This document shows, piece by piece, positions 1 to 8,313 of a DNA stretch of 64,000 nt. Origin of the DNA: ZC4RG29 sp036563875 (GTDB lineage Bacteria > Bacteroidota > Bacteroidia > Cytophagales > Cyclobacteriaceae); contig DATCLO010000013.1 in the NCBI GenBank assembly GCA_036563875.1, positions 1 through 64,000 of the forward strand. The letters are read 5' to 3'. Position numbers and translations under genes: made by a program. Numbering within the stretch: position 1 is the stretch's first letter; each line of letters opens with the position of its first letter. The notes beneath the pieces are model-generated. The model saw only the letters and a list, made by a program, of their open reading frames with translations, was not told the origin of the DNA and did not search any database.

Positions 1-1
1 C

Positions 2-223
2 GAAAAGGGGCTCGTCGAGCGCAACACGCATCCTGAAGATCGGCGTTGTTTCATGGTGTCGCTCACCAGCAAGGGCAAGAGCAAGGTAAAAGAAATGCTC
101 CCGAAAATTCAGGAAGTGCGCCTCAAAGCCTGGGAGGGACTTTCCGAACGAGATTTCAACCACTTCCGCCGGATTCTTAACACTATTTACGAAAACCTGG
201 GAGGAGATAATGGTCAACCTTAA
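2..223 (+). CDS. MarR-family transcriptional regulator, 3' part only
   Basis: The first 73 codons of the window read as the C-terminal part of a MarR regulator; the 5' end lies outside. The start of this fragment, EKGLVERNTHPEDRRCF, matches the wing of the winged helix: in MarR proteins a G-L-V/I-x-R segment is followed by a D-x-R basic tip, seen here as PEDRR. The helix after it (SKGKSKVKEMLPKIQEVR) and the C-terminal dimerisation helix also fit. MarR proteins are dimeric repressors that often respond to phenolic or oxidative signals. The next gene in the same direction starts 61 bp downstream, after a short inverted repeat that could be its operator; that link is inference. Confidence 0.8.
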   Translation, partial: EKGLVERNTHPEDRRCFMVSLTSKGKSKVKEMLPKIQEVRLKAWEGLSERDFNHFRRILNTIYENLGGDNGQP

Positions 224-232
224 ATTGATTTT

Positions 233-259
233 TTCGTATTCAAATAGTTGTTGTACGAA
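233..259. promoter_or_regulatory. Inverted repeat, possible MarR operator
   Basis: TTCGTA at 233-238 and TACGAA at 254-259 form an inverted repeat with a 15-bp centre in the gap between the marR fragment and the oxidoreductase gene. A TAAATTTG box, matching the Bacteroidota -7 consensus TAnnTTTG, lies at 272-279 but has no clear -33 partner. The arms are short, so assignment as an operator rests mainly on context. Confidence 0.3.
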
Positions 260-284
260 TAATTAATATACTAAATTTGCTGTC

Positions 285-1298
285 ATGAGTTACGAGCCGA
301 TTCAGACCGACATATGCATCATTGGCGCGGGCCCGGTGGGCTTGTTCGCCGTATTTGAAGCTGGCCTCCTGAAGATGAGGTGCCATCTGATCGATGCCCT
401 ACCGCAACCGGGCGGCCAGCTTACCGAGATTTACCCGAAGAAGCCCATCTATGACATTCCCGGCTTTCCCATCGTCCAGGCCCAGGATCTGGTTGAAGGC
501 TTGCTCAAACAGATTGAGCCTTTTAAGCCGACGTTCACGCTGGGCGAAAGGGTGGAGGGCATTGAACGCACAAAGACGGGGTTCACCGTATCCACCGCGA
601 GAGGAACGGCGGTACTCAGCAAGGTCGTCGTGATCGCAGCAGGTCTCGGCAGCTTTGAGCCTCGCAAACCCGAACTCGCCGGCATCGAGCGATTCGAAGG
701 CAAGGGCATCGAGTATATGGTGCGCGACCCTGAAGCCTTCAGAGGAAAGAAACTTGTCATTGCCGGTGGAGGTGACTCTGCACTGGATTGGACCATACAC
801 CTTGCCGACATCGCCGAGCGGGTCACGCTCGTTCATCGAAATGAAACGTTTAGAGGTGCGCCCGACTCCGCGGAGAGGGTGTATGACCTTGCGGCTTCCG
901 GACGCATCGACTTACTCCTCAATTGCAATCTCGCAGAACTTCATGGCAACGGTGTGCTTGACGCTGTCACGGTTGCCGACAAACAGAAGCAGTGCATCAC
1001 GATTCCGACGGATCATCTTGTTCCGCTGTTCGGATTGAGCCCAAAACTCGGGCCCATTGCTGACTGGGGTCTGAACCTCGATCGAAACCAGATCGTGGTG
1101 AACACTGTAGATTTTTCAACAAGTGAACCTGGAATCTTTGCTATCGGAGATATCAACACGTATCCCGGAAAACTAAAGCTTATTCTCTGTGGATTTCACG
1201 AAGCAGCACTCATGGCACAGGGGGCCTTTCCTTTCGTATATCCTGATCAAAAGATCAGTTTCAAATACACGACCGTTAATGGAGTACATGGATTCTAA
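285..1298 (+). CDS. Ferredoxin--NADP reductase, thioredoxin-reductase-like type (TrxR-like FNR)
   Basis: This 337-aa flavoenzyme has the two-dinucleotide-domain layout of the thioredoxin reductase superfamily. The FAD motif GAGPVG is at residues 14-19, PGGQ at 42-45, the NADPH-domain motif GGGDSA near 161-166, and the FAD-closing AIGD motif near the C-terminus. The redox CxxC of true thioredoxin reductase is absent, which is the mark of the YumC-type ferredoxin-NADP reductases; about 330 aa is the normal length. It would move electrons between NADPH and ferredoxin in the cytoplasm. The next gene, 12 bp on, encodes a 2Fe-2S ferredoxin and is a likely partner. The ATG at 285 is preceded by no Shine-Dalgarno sequence, as usual for this phylum. 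Confidence 0.9.
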   Translation: MSYEPIQTDICIIGAGPVGLFAVFEAGLLKMRCHLIDALPQPGGQLTEIYPKKPIYDIPGFPIVQAQDLVEGLLKQIEPFKPTFTLGERVEGIERTKTGFTVSTARGTAVLSKVVVIAAGLGSFEPRKPELAGIERFEGKGIEYMVRDPEAFRGKKLVIAGGGDSALDWTIHLADIAERVTLVHRNETFRGAPDSAERVYDLAASGRIDLLLNCNLAELHGNGVLDAVTVADKQKQCITIPTDHLVPLFGLSPKLGPIADWGLNLDRNQIVVNTVDFSTSEPGIFAIGDINTYPGKLKLILCGFHEAALMAQGAFPFVYPDQKISFKYTTVNGVHGF

Positions 1299-1310
1299 TC
1301 CTTGGGCGCA

Positions 1311-1631
1311 ATGATTCACATCACCATCGAAGAACCTTCAGGAAAAAGCAATACGCTCGAGATACCCGAAGGCGTCAGTCTTAGCTTAATGGAGGTACTC
1401 AAGGCATCCGACTACAACATCCCCGCCACCTGTGGTGGCATGGCCTTGTGCGCTACATGCAGAGTGGAAGTTATTGAATGCGCTCAACCTCTCACCGAAC
1501 CCACTGATGCCGAACTCGACATGCTCGATACTCTTCCGGATGCGACAGAGGGCAGCAGACTGTCTTGTCAAATACGTATTGAGCAACGACTAAATGGTGC
1601 TGTTTTTAAACTCAATACGATAACTGAGTAA
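1311..1631 (+). CDS. 2Fe-2S ferredoxin, adrenodoxin type
   Basis: A 106-aa ferredoxin with cluster ligands Cys41, Cys47, Cys50 and Cys86, i.e. C-x5-C-x2-C and a distant fourth cysteine, the pattern of vertebrate/putidaredoxin-type ferredoxins. The open frame extends to a TTG at 1302, but the ATG at 1311 starts exactly where family members start. It follows the ferredoxin-NADP reductase by 12 bp and is probably co-transcribed with it, giving an NADPH-reductase-ferredoxin pair. The acceptor (for example a P450 or an iron-sulfur assembly step) is not visible in the window. Confidence 0.92.
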   Translation: MIHITIEEPSGKSNTLEIPEGVSLSLMEVLKASDYNIPATCGGMALCATCRVEVIECAQPLTEPTDAELDMLDTLPDATEGSRLSCQIRIEQRLNGAVFKLNTITE

Positions 1632-1660
1632 GCCAACTCAAATCCTTTGTTCCAAGAATC

Positions 1661-1702
1661 TTGAACCACATAGGTCACAGTAGTGACACATAGGTCACAT
1701 AG
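1661..1702. repeat. Interspersed CACATAGG palindromic element, copy A (one arm)
   Basis: The sequence TTGAACCACATAGGTCAC is followed by a second GACACATAGGTCACATAG block. It lies between the convergent ferredoxin (stop 1631) and metallo-hydrolase (stop 1716) genes, 14 bp from the latter. Only the CACATAGG-reading arm is well preserved. Related copies occur at six further places in the window. Confidence 0.7.
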
Positions 1703-1715
1703 ATTTGCCCACTGC

Positions 1716-2474
1716 CTACTGCTCAGGGTACCAATTCCGCAGTCGCACTTCAATCGTCTTCTCGCCCTTTTCAACGAGCTGCTTAAAACCTTCAACATCC
1801 GCCAATCCACCCTGACCTCTGTAATGATACGGGTACACAATTGCCGGTTGAAACTCTAACACCGCGCTGGCTGCTTGGTTGATATCCATCGTGTAGGGAA
1901 GATTCATACATACAAACGCGACATCGATATTTTTAAGTTGGCGCATCTCAGGGATGTCTTCTGTGTCACCTGAAATGTAGATGCGCTTACCTCCGAGTTC
2001 CAATACATAGCCATTGCCGCGTCCTTTTTTGTGTCGCGAAGTTTCGTCATCGGGAAGGTTGTACATCGGGATTGCTTTAATGGAAATCTCTCCGATGCGT
2101 GTTTCTTCGCCGTTGGCAAGAATCACAAGCCGATCTTTGTATGATTCAGGTAGCTGATCGGCTACGGCGCGCGGCACGACCAACTTTGCAGATTTGGTGT
2201 TCAGGCCGTCCAGTGTCTCAACGTTCATGTGATCGCCATGGATGTCGGTTATCAACACGACGTTGGGATCTCCCAGGCCGGCAAATGGATCCGCGCCCCC
2301 GAACGGATCGACGTAAATGGTTTGTCCGTTCCACTGGAGCACAAGCGACGCGTGAAGCACAGGCTGTATTGTAATCTTGCCCTTCTTGGTATCTATTTCA
2401 TCGGGCGCCGGACGTTGCGCAAAGGCCACGATACCTGCAAAACTAAGCGCGAAAACAGCGAGGGTTATTTTCAT
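1716..2474 (-). CDS. Exported metallo-beta-lactamase-fold hydrolase, UlaG/UPF0173-like
   Basis: A 252-aa protein with a typical signal peptide (cleavage after about residue 19, VAFAQ). The metallo-beta-lactamase signature appears as TDIHGDHMN, a HxHxDH-like motif in which the first His is replaced by Asp as in the UlaG/UPF0173 branch. A second metal region, YISGDTED, and a later histidine in YPYHYRG follow. Proteins of this branch hydrolyse lactones or phosphodiester-like substrates, but this substrate is unknown. The signal peptide suggests a periplasmic location. It is transcribed divergently from hutH and convergently with the ferredoxin gene, so appears monocistronic. Confidence 0.8.
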   Translation of the reverse strand: MKITLAVFALSFAGIVAFAQRPAPDEIDTKKGKITIQPVLHASLVLQWNGQTIYVDPFGGADPFAGLGDPNVVLITDIHGDHMNVETLDGLNTKSAKLVVPRAVADQLPESYKDRLVILANGEETRIGEISIKAIPMYNLPDDETSRHKKGRGNGYVLELGGKRIYISGDTEDIPEMRQLKNIDVAFVCMNLPYTMDINQAASAVLEFQPAIVYPYHYRGQGGLADVEGFKQLVEKGEKTIEVRLRNWYPEQ

Positions 2475-2523
2475 ATTGAGTGGGGATTATGCTAATTGTA
2501 TCTGAAAGGCGACATTTTGAAAG

Positions 2524-2538
2524 GGTCAGAATCTGACC
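2524..2538. promoter_or_regulatory. Perfect palindrome upstream of hutH
   Basis: GGTCAGA-A-TCTGACC is a perfect 7+1+7 palindrome in the divergent region between the metallo-hydrolase (start 2474) and hutH (start 2601). The size and position suit a repressor operator. No regulator of the hut genes is present in the window. Confidence 0.4.
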
Positions 2539-2549
2539 AATGCCGAACC

Positions 2550-2566
2550 AAAGTAGAACCTACTTT
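2550..2566. promoter_or_regulatory. Second perfect palindrome upstream of hutH
   Basis: AAAGTAG-AAC-CTACTTT is a perfect 7+3+7 palindrome starting 12 bp after the first and ending 34 bp before the hutH start. Its sequence is unrelated to the first, so the two may bind different proteins or one may be an RNA hairpin in the leader. Confidence 0.4.
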
Positions 2567-2600
2567 TCTCTTTATCAAGGATTCTTTTTGTACTGTCACC

Positions 2601-4163
2601 ATGAAGTTCGAATACGGAAGCGATCACCTTACTGCCGGACGGGCGGTTGCATTGTGTGAAGGCCGAATGCGTGGCGCTATTACCCCGGCGGTCCGCGAAA
2701 GGGTAAAACGAAGCGAGCAGGCCATTGCTGATATTGTAGCTGAAGGTCGCGTAGTCTACGGGGTCAATACAGGCTTCGGTTCGCTGTGTACTACCATCAT
2801 ATCCGCGGAGGATACCCGAAAACTCCAGTATAACATACTTCGAAGTCACAGTGTCGGCGTAGGAGATGCCGTTCCCGCTCAAATCGCAAAGCTCATGCTA
2901 ATTATCAAGGTGCATGCCCTGTGCCTTGGCTACTCCGGCATTCGGCTGGAGACCCTGGAACGGATTTTATGGCATATCGAAAATGACATCATACCGGTGG
3001 TACCGACACAGGGCTCCGTTGGTGCGTCCGGAGATCTGGCGCCCCTGGCGCATCTGTTTCTCCCGCTGATTGGTCAGGGTAAATTAATGGTAAAAGGAAA
3101 CGTTGTTGACGCCAGCAGCTTCCTGCAGGAAGCGGGTTTGAACGCGCTTCAACTTGGACCCAAAGAAGGTCTTGCCCTCATTAACGGAACCCAGTTCATT
3201 GCAGCTTATGCTGTTAAAGTGATCGAACGCCTGCACGGCTGTCTCGCGCACGCCGATATTATTGGCGCTATGATGATCGAGGGGTTGCTGGGCTCTGTAA
3301 AACCGTTTGAAGAACGCCTTCATCAGCTCAGGCCTTTCAAAGGCAACATACACGTCGCGCACCGTATTCGCTGCCTTCTCAACAACTCCGAGATACTTAG
3401 GTCGCACTCCAACTGTGGCCGCGTACAGGATCCGTATTCCTTGCGCTGTATACCGCAAGTGCATGGCGCTTCCCGCAACGCCTGGCTGCACATGAAAGAG
3501 TTGCTTGAAACAGAATTGAATTCAGTTACCGATAACCCCGTTGTCTTCGACAAAGACAACACGGTAAGTGGAGGAAATTTTCATGGACAACCGCTCGCGC
3601 TGGCGCTCGACTATACAGCACTGGCGGCTGCCGAACTTGGCAACATCTCCGACCGTCGCATTTATCTGGCTTTGGAGGGAAATACAGAAGGACTCCCTCA
3701 ACTGCTCATGAAAGACACAGGCATCAACTCCGGCTTTATGCTTCCACAGTACACAACGGCCGCCCTCGTGAGCGAGAACAAAACTCTTGTTTATCCGGCA
3801 AGTGCAGACAGTATCCCTACGTCGCTTGGACAGGAGGATCACGTGAGCATGGGTTCGATAAGTGCGCGCAAAGCACTACAGGTAATCGCCAACCTTGAAA
3901 AGATCCTTGCAATCGAGTTGCTGTGCGCAGCGCAGTGCTTCGACTTCCGCAGACCTCTTAAGTCGGGCGCGATACTGGAAGCTTGTCACACCGTCGTCCG
4001 GTCGCATATCGATCACGCCGAAGAAGATCGCATATTCGCGCATGATATTGAAAAGGCGTTGTCGCTGATCGAGCGGCGGGAGTTACTTGATGTCATCAAT
4101 ACTTACGCTGAGGAAGGACACGATATAAAAAGTCCCTATGACGAGCTTTTCGAAGTTTATTGA
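2601..4163 (+). CDS. hutH: Histidine ammonia-lyase
   Basis: HutH converts L-histidine to trans-urocanate and ammonia, the first step of histidine breakdown. The catalytic methylidene-imidazolone cofactor forms from an Ala-Ser-Gly triad, seen as GSVGASGDLAPLAH with Ala142-Ser143-Gly144, the same numbering as in Pseudomonas HutH. Other family stretches are YGVNTGFGSL near 53-62 and the QEDHVSMG motif. The frame is open back to 2496, but the ATG at 2601 gives the usual length (520 aa) and N-terminus; the earlier codons do not look like HutH. The 3' end overlaps hutU by 26 bp, so the two are surely co-transcribed. Two palindromes lie just upstream. Confidence 0.96.
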   Translation: MKFEYGSDHLTAGRAVALCEGRMRGAITPAVRERVKRSEQAIADIVAEGRVVYGVNTGFGSLCTTIISAEDTRKLQYNILRSHSVGVGDAVPAQIAKLMLIIKVHALCLGYSGIRLETLERILWHIENDIIPVVPTQGSVGASGDLAPLAHLFLPLIGQGKLMVKGNVVDASSFLQEAGLNALQLGPKEGLALINGTQFIAAYAVKVIERLHGCLAHADIIGAMMIEGLLGSVKPFEERLHQLRPFKGNIHVAHRIRCLLNNSEILRSHSNCGRVQDPYSLRCIPQVHGASRNAWLHMKELLETELNSVTDNPVVFDKDNTVSGGNFHGQPLALALDYTALAAAELGNISDRRIYLALEGNTEGLPQLLMKDTGINSGFMLPQYTTAALVSENKTLVYPASADSIPTSLGQEDHVSMGSISARKALQVIANLEKILAIELLCAAQCFDFRRPLKSGAILEACHTVVRSHIDHAEEDRIFAHDIEKALSLIERRELLDVINTYAEEGHDIKSPYDELFEVY

Positions 4164-5814
4164 ACAATATGCTTCGCATCCGAACTACCGTGCACCGCGA
4201 GGTACACAGTTGCACGCGAAATCATGGCAGACGGAGGCACCACTACGCATGTTTCTGAACAACCTCGATCGTGAAGTTGCCGAAGATCCTGCAAACCTCG
4301 TCGTGTACGGCGGCACAGGGCAGGCAGCGCGAAATACTGACGCTGCCCTGAAAATCATTGAATGCCTGCTCTCCTTGAATGATGACGAAAGCCTTTTGAT
4401 ACAGTCGGGCAAACCCGTCGGTATCATTCCAACCCACAGCAAAGCTCCACGAGTGCTCATTGCGAACAGCAACCTCGTTCCGCGTTGGGCGACCTGGGAG
4501 CACTTCAATGAGTTGAAGGCGAAAGGCCTCATAATGTTCGGACAAATGACGGCGGGTAGCTGGATCTACATCGGCAGCCAGGGTATTCTGCAGGGTACTT
4601 ACGAGACGTTTATGTCGTGTGCCGCGCGACATTTTAACAGCGACCTGAAAGGGAAACTTCTTGTCAGCGCAGGACTTGGAGGAATGGGAGGCGCACAGCC
4701 GCTGGCCGCTACGATGGCGGGTGCAACATTTCTCGGTGCTGATGTCGACCCCGACCGGATACGCAAACGCCTCGAGACACGTTACCTCGACCGTATGACC
4801 GATTCCTACCAGGAAGCAAAATCCTGGGTGGTTGAAGCGTGTCAAAAGGGAGAAGCGCTGTCAGTCGGGCTCGTTTCGGATGCTGGCGATATGCTTGAAA
4901 AACTGTTAGGCGATGGCCTCGTTCCGGATATCCTTACCGATCAGACGTCGGCGCATGATCCGGTGAACGGCTATGTTCCGAATGGTCTGACCCTCATCCA
5001 GGCGGCGGAGCTAAGGCGCAGTGATCCTGCTCAGTATAAGCGACTGGCACTGAAAAGTATGGCTCGCCATGTTCACTTCATGCTTGAACTACAGCAGAGG
5101 GGAAGCATCGTATTTGACTATGGTAACAACCTGCGAGAATTCGCCATGGAGGGTGGCGAGAAGAATGCGTTTTCATTCCCCGGTTTTGTTCCTGCTTACA
5201 TACGCCCGCTCTTTTGCGAAGGGAAGGGCCCGTTTCGTTGGGTAGCGCTGTCGGGCGATCCGCATGATATCTATGCCACAGACGACGCGCTGATGGAAGC
5301 CTTTCCGGAAAACACGCACCTTCTTCGCTGGTTGACGGAGGCAAGGAAGCGTGTATCCTTCCAGGGACTGCCGGCTAGAATCTGCTGGCTGGGGCTCGGT
5401 GAGAGACAGAAGGCAGGTCTTCTGTTCAATTCATTAGTTCGATCGGGAAGGGTAAAGGCGCCTATTGTCATTGGGCGGGATCATCTCGACTGTGGATCGG
5501 TAGCGTCGCCTAACCGAGAAACGGAAGCCATGGCAGATGGCAGTGACGCTGTGTCGGACTGGCCACTGCTCAATCTCATGGGAAACACAAGCGGTGGGGC
5601 GACATGGGTTTCATTCCATCACGGAGGAGGTGTCGGCATGGGCTATTCTCAGCATGCAGGTATGGTGATCCTGGCCGATGGAACAGATCGCGCGGAGGAA
5701 TGCCTTAAGCGGGTTCTTTACATCGATCCCGCCCTTGGTGTCATACGACATGCTGATGCCGGCTATCCCGAAGCAACGGCAACGATGGAAAAATTCGGAA
5801 TGCGAAAGCTGTGA
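4138..5814 (+). CDS. hutU: Urocanate hydratase (urocanase)
   Basis: HutU hydrates urocanate to 4-imidazolone-5-propionate with a tightly bound NAD+, the second step of histidine degradation. The 558-aa length is typical. NAD-binding and family motifs are visible: VVYGGTGQAARN near 55-66, GLGGMGGAQP near 179-188, and the C-terminal GGGVGMGYSQHAG loop. It overlaps hutH by 26 bp. The next genes of the pathway, imidazolonepropionase (hutI) and the formiminoglutamate enzymes, are not in this window, so they must lie elsewhere or be absent. Its stop codon is immediately adjacent to the stop of the convergent T9SS gene. Confidence 0.96.
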   Translation: MTSFSKFIEQYASHPNYRAPRGTQLHAKSWQTEAPLRMFLNNLDREVAEDPANLVVYGGTGQAARNTDAALKIIECLLSLNDDESLLIQSGKPVGIIPTHSKAPRVLIANSNLVPRWATWEHFNELKAKGLIMFGQMTAGSWIYIGSQGILQGTYETFMSCAARHFNSDLKGKLLVSAGLGGMGGAQPLAATMAGATFLGADVDPDRIRKRLETRYLDRMTDSYQEAKSWVVEACQKGEALSVGLVSDAGDMLEKLLGDGLVPDILTDQTSAHDPVNGYVPNGLTLIQAAELRRSDPAQYKRLALKSMARHVHFMLELQQRGSIVFDYGNNLREFAMEGGEKNAFSFPGFVPAYIRPLFCEGKGPFRWVALSGDPHDIYATDDALMEAFPENTHLLRWLTEARKRVSFQGLPARICWLGLGERQKAGLLFNSLVRSGRVKAPIVIGRDHLDCGSVASPNRETEAMADGSDAVSDWPLLNLMGNTSGGATWVSFHHGGGVGMGYSQHAGMVILADGTDRAEECLKRVLYIDPALGVIRHADAGYPEATATMEKFGMRKL

Positions 5815-7977
5815 TCACCTCACGATCGTAACCGTGCCTTTAAAAGAGGCATTGACGTAGGGATCGTTCAGGTTGATCGTGTAGTAGTAAGTGTCTGTCG
5901 GCAGTTCCTGCCCATTGTGCTTTCCGTCCCATTCGTTGTGAAGACCCTTTGCTTCATACACAACTGTCCCACGCATGGTAAACACGCGAATAAGTGCTTC
6001 AGGAAATTCGTCGCTGGAGTTCAGCGAAGTAATTTTCCAGGTCTTGTTGTTCCAGCTGCTGTTGGGTGTAAAATATTTCGGGATGTCAAGCACAATCCCC
6101 TGAATGAGTTCAATTTCGCGCACCGCTGGTTCACTGTAGAGCAGTCCGTCATTAACCTTGATTGTGATGAGCTTGACGCTATCGGTCGTGACCTCATTCT
6201 CACCAACCACAAATTTGTACGTGACGTTGCGAATTGCTTTCGTGTATTCCGAAGCAGGTGCGTTACCGATAAGGTAGAGAACCCCTTCACCCTGATCAAA
6301 TATACCGTTGATACCCGGGGTTTCGGTTTTGTCGTATTGCAATATATCAGAGCCCGCACGATACGTCATGGCGTCGAACGCGATTTCGGCGACAGTAATC
6401 GCATCTTTGTCGGGGTCCGTCACCTCTGCGGTTTTTGTAATTTGGGTCGGTTGTCTGCCAACAAAGAATGAAACAGGGGTTGTTTCAAGCGTAACGACTG
6501 GCGCGTCGTTCACCGGTGTGACGGTGATGGAAAGTTCATAGGGTGCGCTGGTAAGTTCACCGTCATTTACCGTTACGGAAACCTTAAGCGTTCCATGGAA
6601 GTCGCGCGGCGCGCTCACGGTGTTCCCTTTTACTGTGTAACCGGAACCTGGGAGAATCTGCAGCGTGAAATCTTCCGGGTACTTGTTGTCTGGATCGGTA
6701 ACTATGAGATGCGTGAGCTTTATTTCAATTGAGCCGTCCTCCTGAAAGGCCAGCGGTTGTTGTCCCGTGATTGTGGGTGGACGGTTCGAGGGCACAACAG
6801 TTATCTGCAGCTTGTATCGATTGCTATTTGCCTTTCCGTCATTGACGCTGACCTCGGGCTGAAGCGTTCCTGTAAAATCTTTGGCTGGTGTGATCCGCGT
6901 GCCCGTTACCTGATAGTTTTGACCCGGATAAACGGTGAGGGAAAAGTCGTCGGGATATTTGCTATCCGGATCTGTGACTTTGAGGTGCGACAGAGACAAC
7001 GTGAGGGAAGTGTTTTCAACCATGGATAATGCAACCTGCCCTGTGATCACAGGTGCGATGTTTTTAGGATACACCGTGATCTTCAAAGGGAAGACATTGC
7101 TGTCGTCAATTCCGTCGTTTACTCTCACGTTGACCGTCAGTTCGCCTTTGTAGTCCTTGGCCGGGACGATTGTAGTGCCACTCGCAATCGTATAGTTGGC
7201 ACCGGGGCTTACCTTAAGTGTGAAGCCTTGCGGATAAGTATCGTCGGGATCAGTCACCGTGAGATGATTCAATGTGAGAGTGACCGACGTGTTCTCTTCG
7301 ATACTTATCGGAGATTGTGCTGTGATTACGGGAGGAACATTTTCCGGAATCACCTGGATTTGTACAAAGAACCGTTCGCTGTCGTCTTTACCGTCATTCA
7401 CGCGTACTTCCACATTGAGCGTACCGGTAAAATCACGGTCGGGTGTAACACGATTTCCGTCACGTCGGTAATTATCCCCGGCAAAAACCCGAAGCGTGAA
7501 ATCTTCGGGATAGTCGTTGTCCGGATCGGTCACCTGAAGGTGCGTGAGCGTGAGTGTTATCGACGTGTTTGCTTCAATGGTAAGCGGAACCTGACCCGTG
7601 ATGATGGGTGGCACGTTTTCCGGCTCGGTGACCGTGATGCGGAGATTGAAGGGCCTGCTGTCCGCTTCGCCGTCGTTTACCGATACAGGCACTGTCAGGT
7701 TCCCGTGAAAATCCCTGTTGGGTGTGACGGTCATGCCGTCGACAGTGTAGTTCTTGCCCTGGTACACCGTCATCGTAAAACCAGTGGGATAGGGATCGTC
7801 CACGTCGATGACGATGAGATCAGAAAACTGTATCGTGAGCGGGCGCCCGCTTTCCGTTGTGAGGGGTCTTTGTGACAGGATTATGGGCGCGGCGTTTCGT
7901 ATCAACTGCCCGTAGGTATGGCTGGCCAGGATGAGGCCAAGGAAAATGAGGCCGTGCCTGCAGAATGCGGGGGACAT
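5815..7977 (-). CDS. Secreted tandem-repeat protein with T9SS type B (gliding motility) C-terminal domain
   Basis: A 720-aa protein with a signal peptide (about residues 1-23), five tandem Ig/cadherin-like repeats of about 92 aa, a sixth divergent repeat, and a C-terminal sorting domain. Each repeat carries the pattern VTDPDnxYPxDFTL, then a G-x-NY segment, a D-F/Y-x-G-x-L strand, a VNDG turn and a PPxITGQ linker. The acidic DPD and VNDG turns resemble calcium-binding cadherin folds. The last ~85 residues (YFTPNSSWNN, then FTMRGTVVYE, NEWDGKHNG, YYYTI) are the gliding motility-associated C-terminal domain that directs outer-membrane export by the type IX system. It is likely a surface adhesin. 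The repeat DNA has diverged, so it is not a recent tandem expansion. Confidence 0.88.
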   Translation of the reverse strand: MSPAFCRHGLIFLGLILASHTYGQLIRNAAPIILSQRPLTTESGRPLTIQFSDLIVIDVDDPYPTGFTMTVYQGKNYTVDGMTVTPNRDFHGNLTVPVSVNDGEADSRPFNLRITVTEPENVPPIITGQVPLTIEANTSITLTLTHLQVTDPDNDYPEDFTLRVFAGDNYRRDGNRVTPDRDFTGTLNVEVRVNDGKDDSERFFVQIQVIPENVPPVITAQSPISIEENTSVTLTLNHLTVTDPDDTYPQGFTLKVSPGANYTIASGTTIVPAKDYKGELTVNVRVNDGIDDSNVFPLKITVYPKNIAPVITGQVALSMVENTSLTLSLSHLKVTDPDSKYPDDFSLTVYPGQNYQVTGTRITPAKDFTGTLQPEVSVNDGKANSNRYKLQITVVPSNRPPTITGQQPLAFQEDGSIEIKLTHLIVTDPDNKYPEDFTLQILPGSGYTVKGNTVSAPRDFHGTLKVSVTVNDGELTSAPYELSITVTPVNDAPVVTLETTPVSFFVGRQPTQITKTAEVTDPDKDAITVAEIAFDAMTYRAGSDILQYDKTETPGINGIFDQGEGVLYLIGNAPASEYTKAIRNVTYKFVVGENEVTTDSVKLITIKVNDGLLYSEPAVREIELIQGIVLDIPKYFTPNSSWNNKTWKITSLNSSDEFPEALIRVFTMRGTVVYEAKGLHNEWDGKHNGQELPTDTYYYTINLNDPYVNASFKGTVTIVR

Positions 7978-8313
7978 GACGGGTTTTAATTAAAGCCTTG
8001 ATTTAAGTTAGACAAAAATACCGTCAGCAGGACAAAATTTTGACACTTTGGTTTAAGAGGATCGTGATTTTTTTCTCCCGGTGGTGGTATGCGTTTTGCT
8101 TTTCTCCCTCTAATCGTTTGCCCACGAGCACCTTAGTGTTTTCCGGGTGTAGCGCGGGTGTGGCTTATCGTCCACGGTGATCGCGTCGTAGGACGGACAG
8201 AAAATCGTCTCCGCCGGGCATTGGTCGGCTGTATATCCCGGTAGCGGACAACGCCGGGCATAGTTCCGTCGTGGATGTTTACTTTATGATGTCAGAACGA
8301 AAGGAGAGCAGAC
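7978..8313. other. 336-bp non-coding gap with short direct repeats
   Basis: No convincing gene. The decamer CGCCGGGCAT occurs twice (8212-8221 and 8252-8261), 40 bp apart, in a GC-rich stretch. A Shine-Dalgarno-like AAGGAGAG precedes the next gene (8301-8308). The first ~60 bp are AT-rich and probably contain the promoter of the divergent T9SS gene. Confidence 0.4.

Noticed and set aside
2496..2600. In-frame upstream extension of hutH
   Set aside because: The extra 35 residues do not match HutH, and they would cover both palindromes; the ATG at 2601 puts the active-site Ser at the usual position 143.
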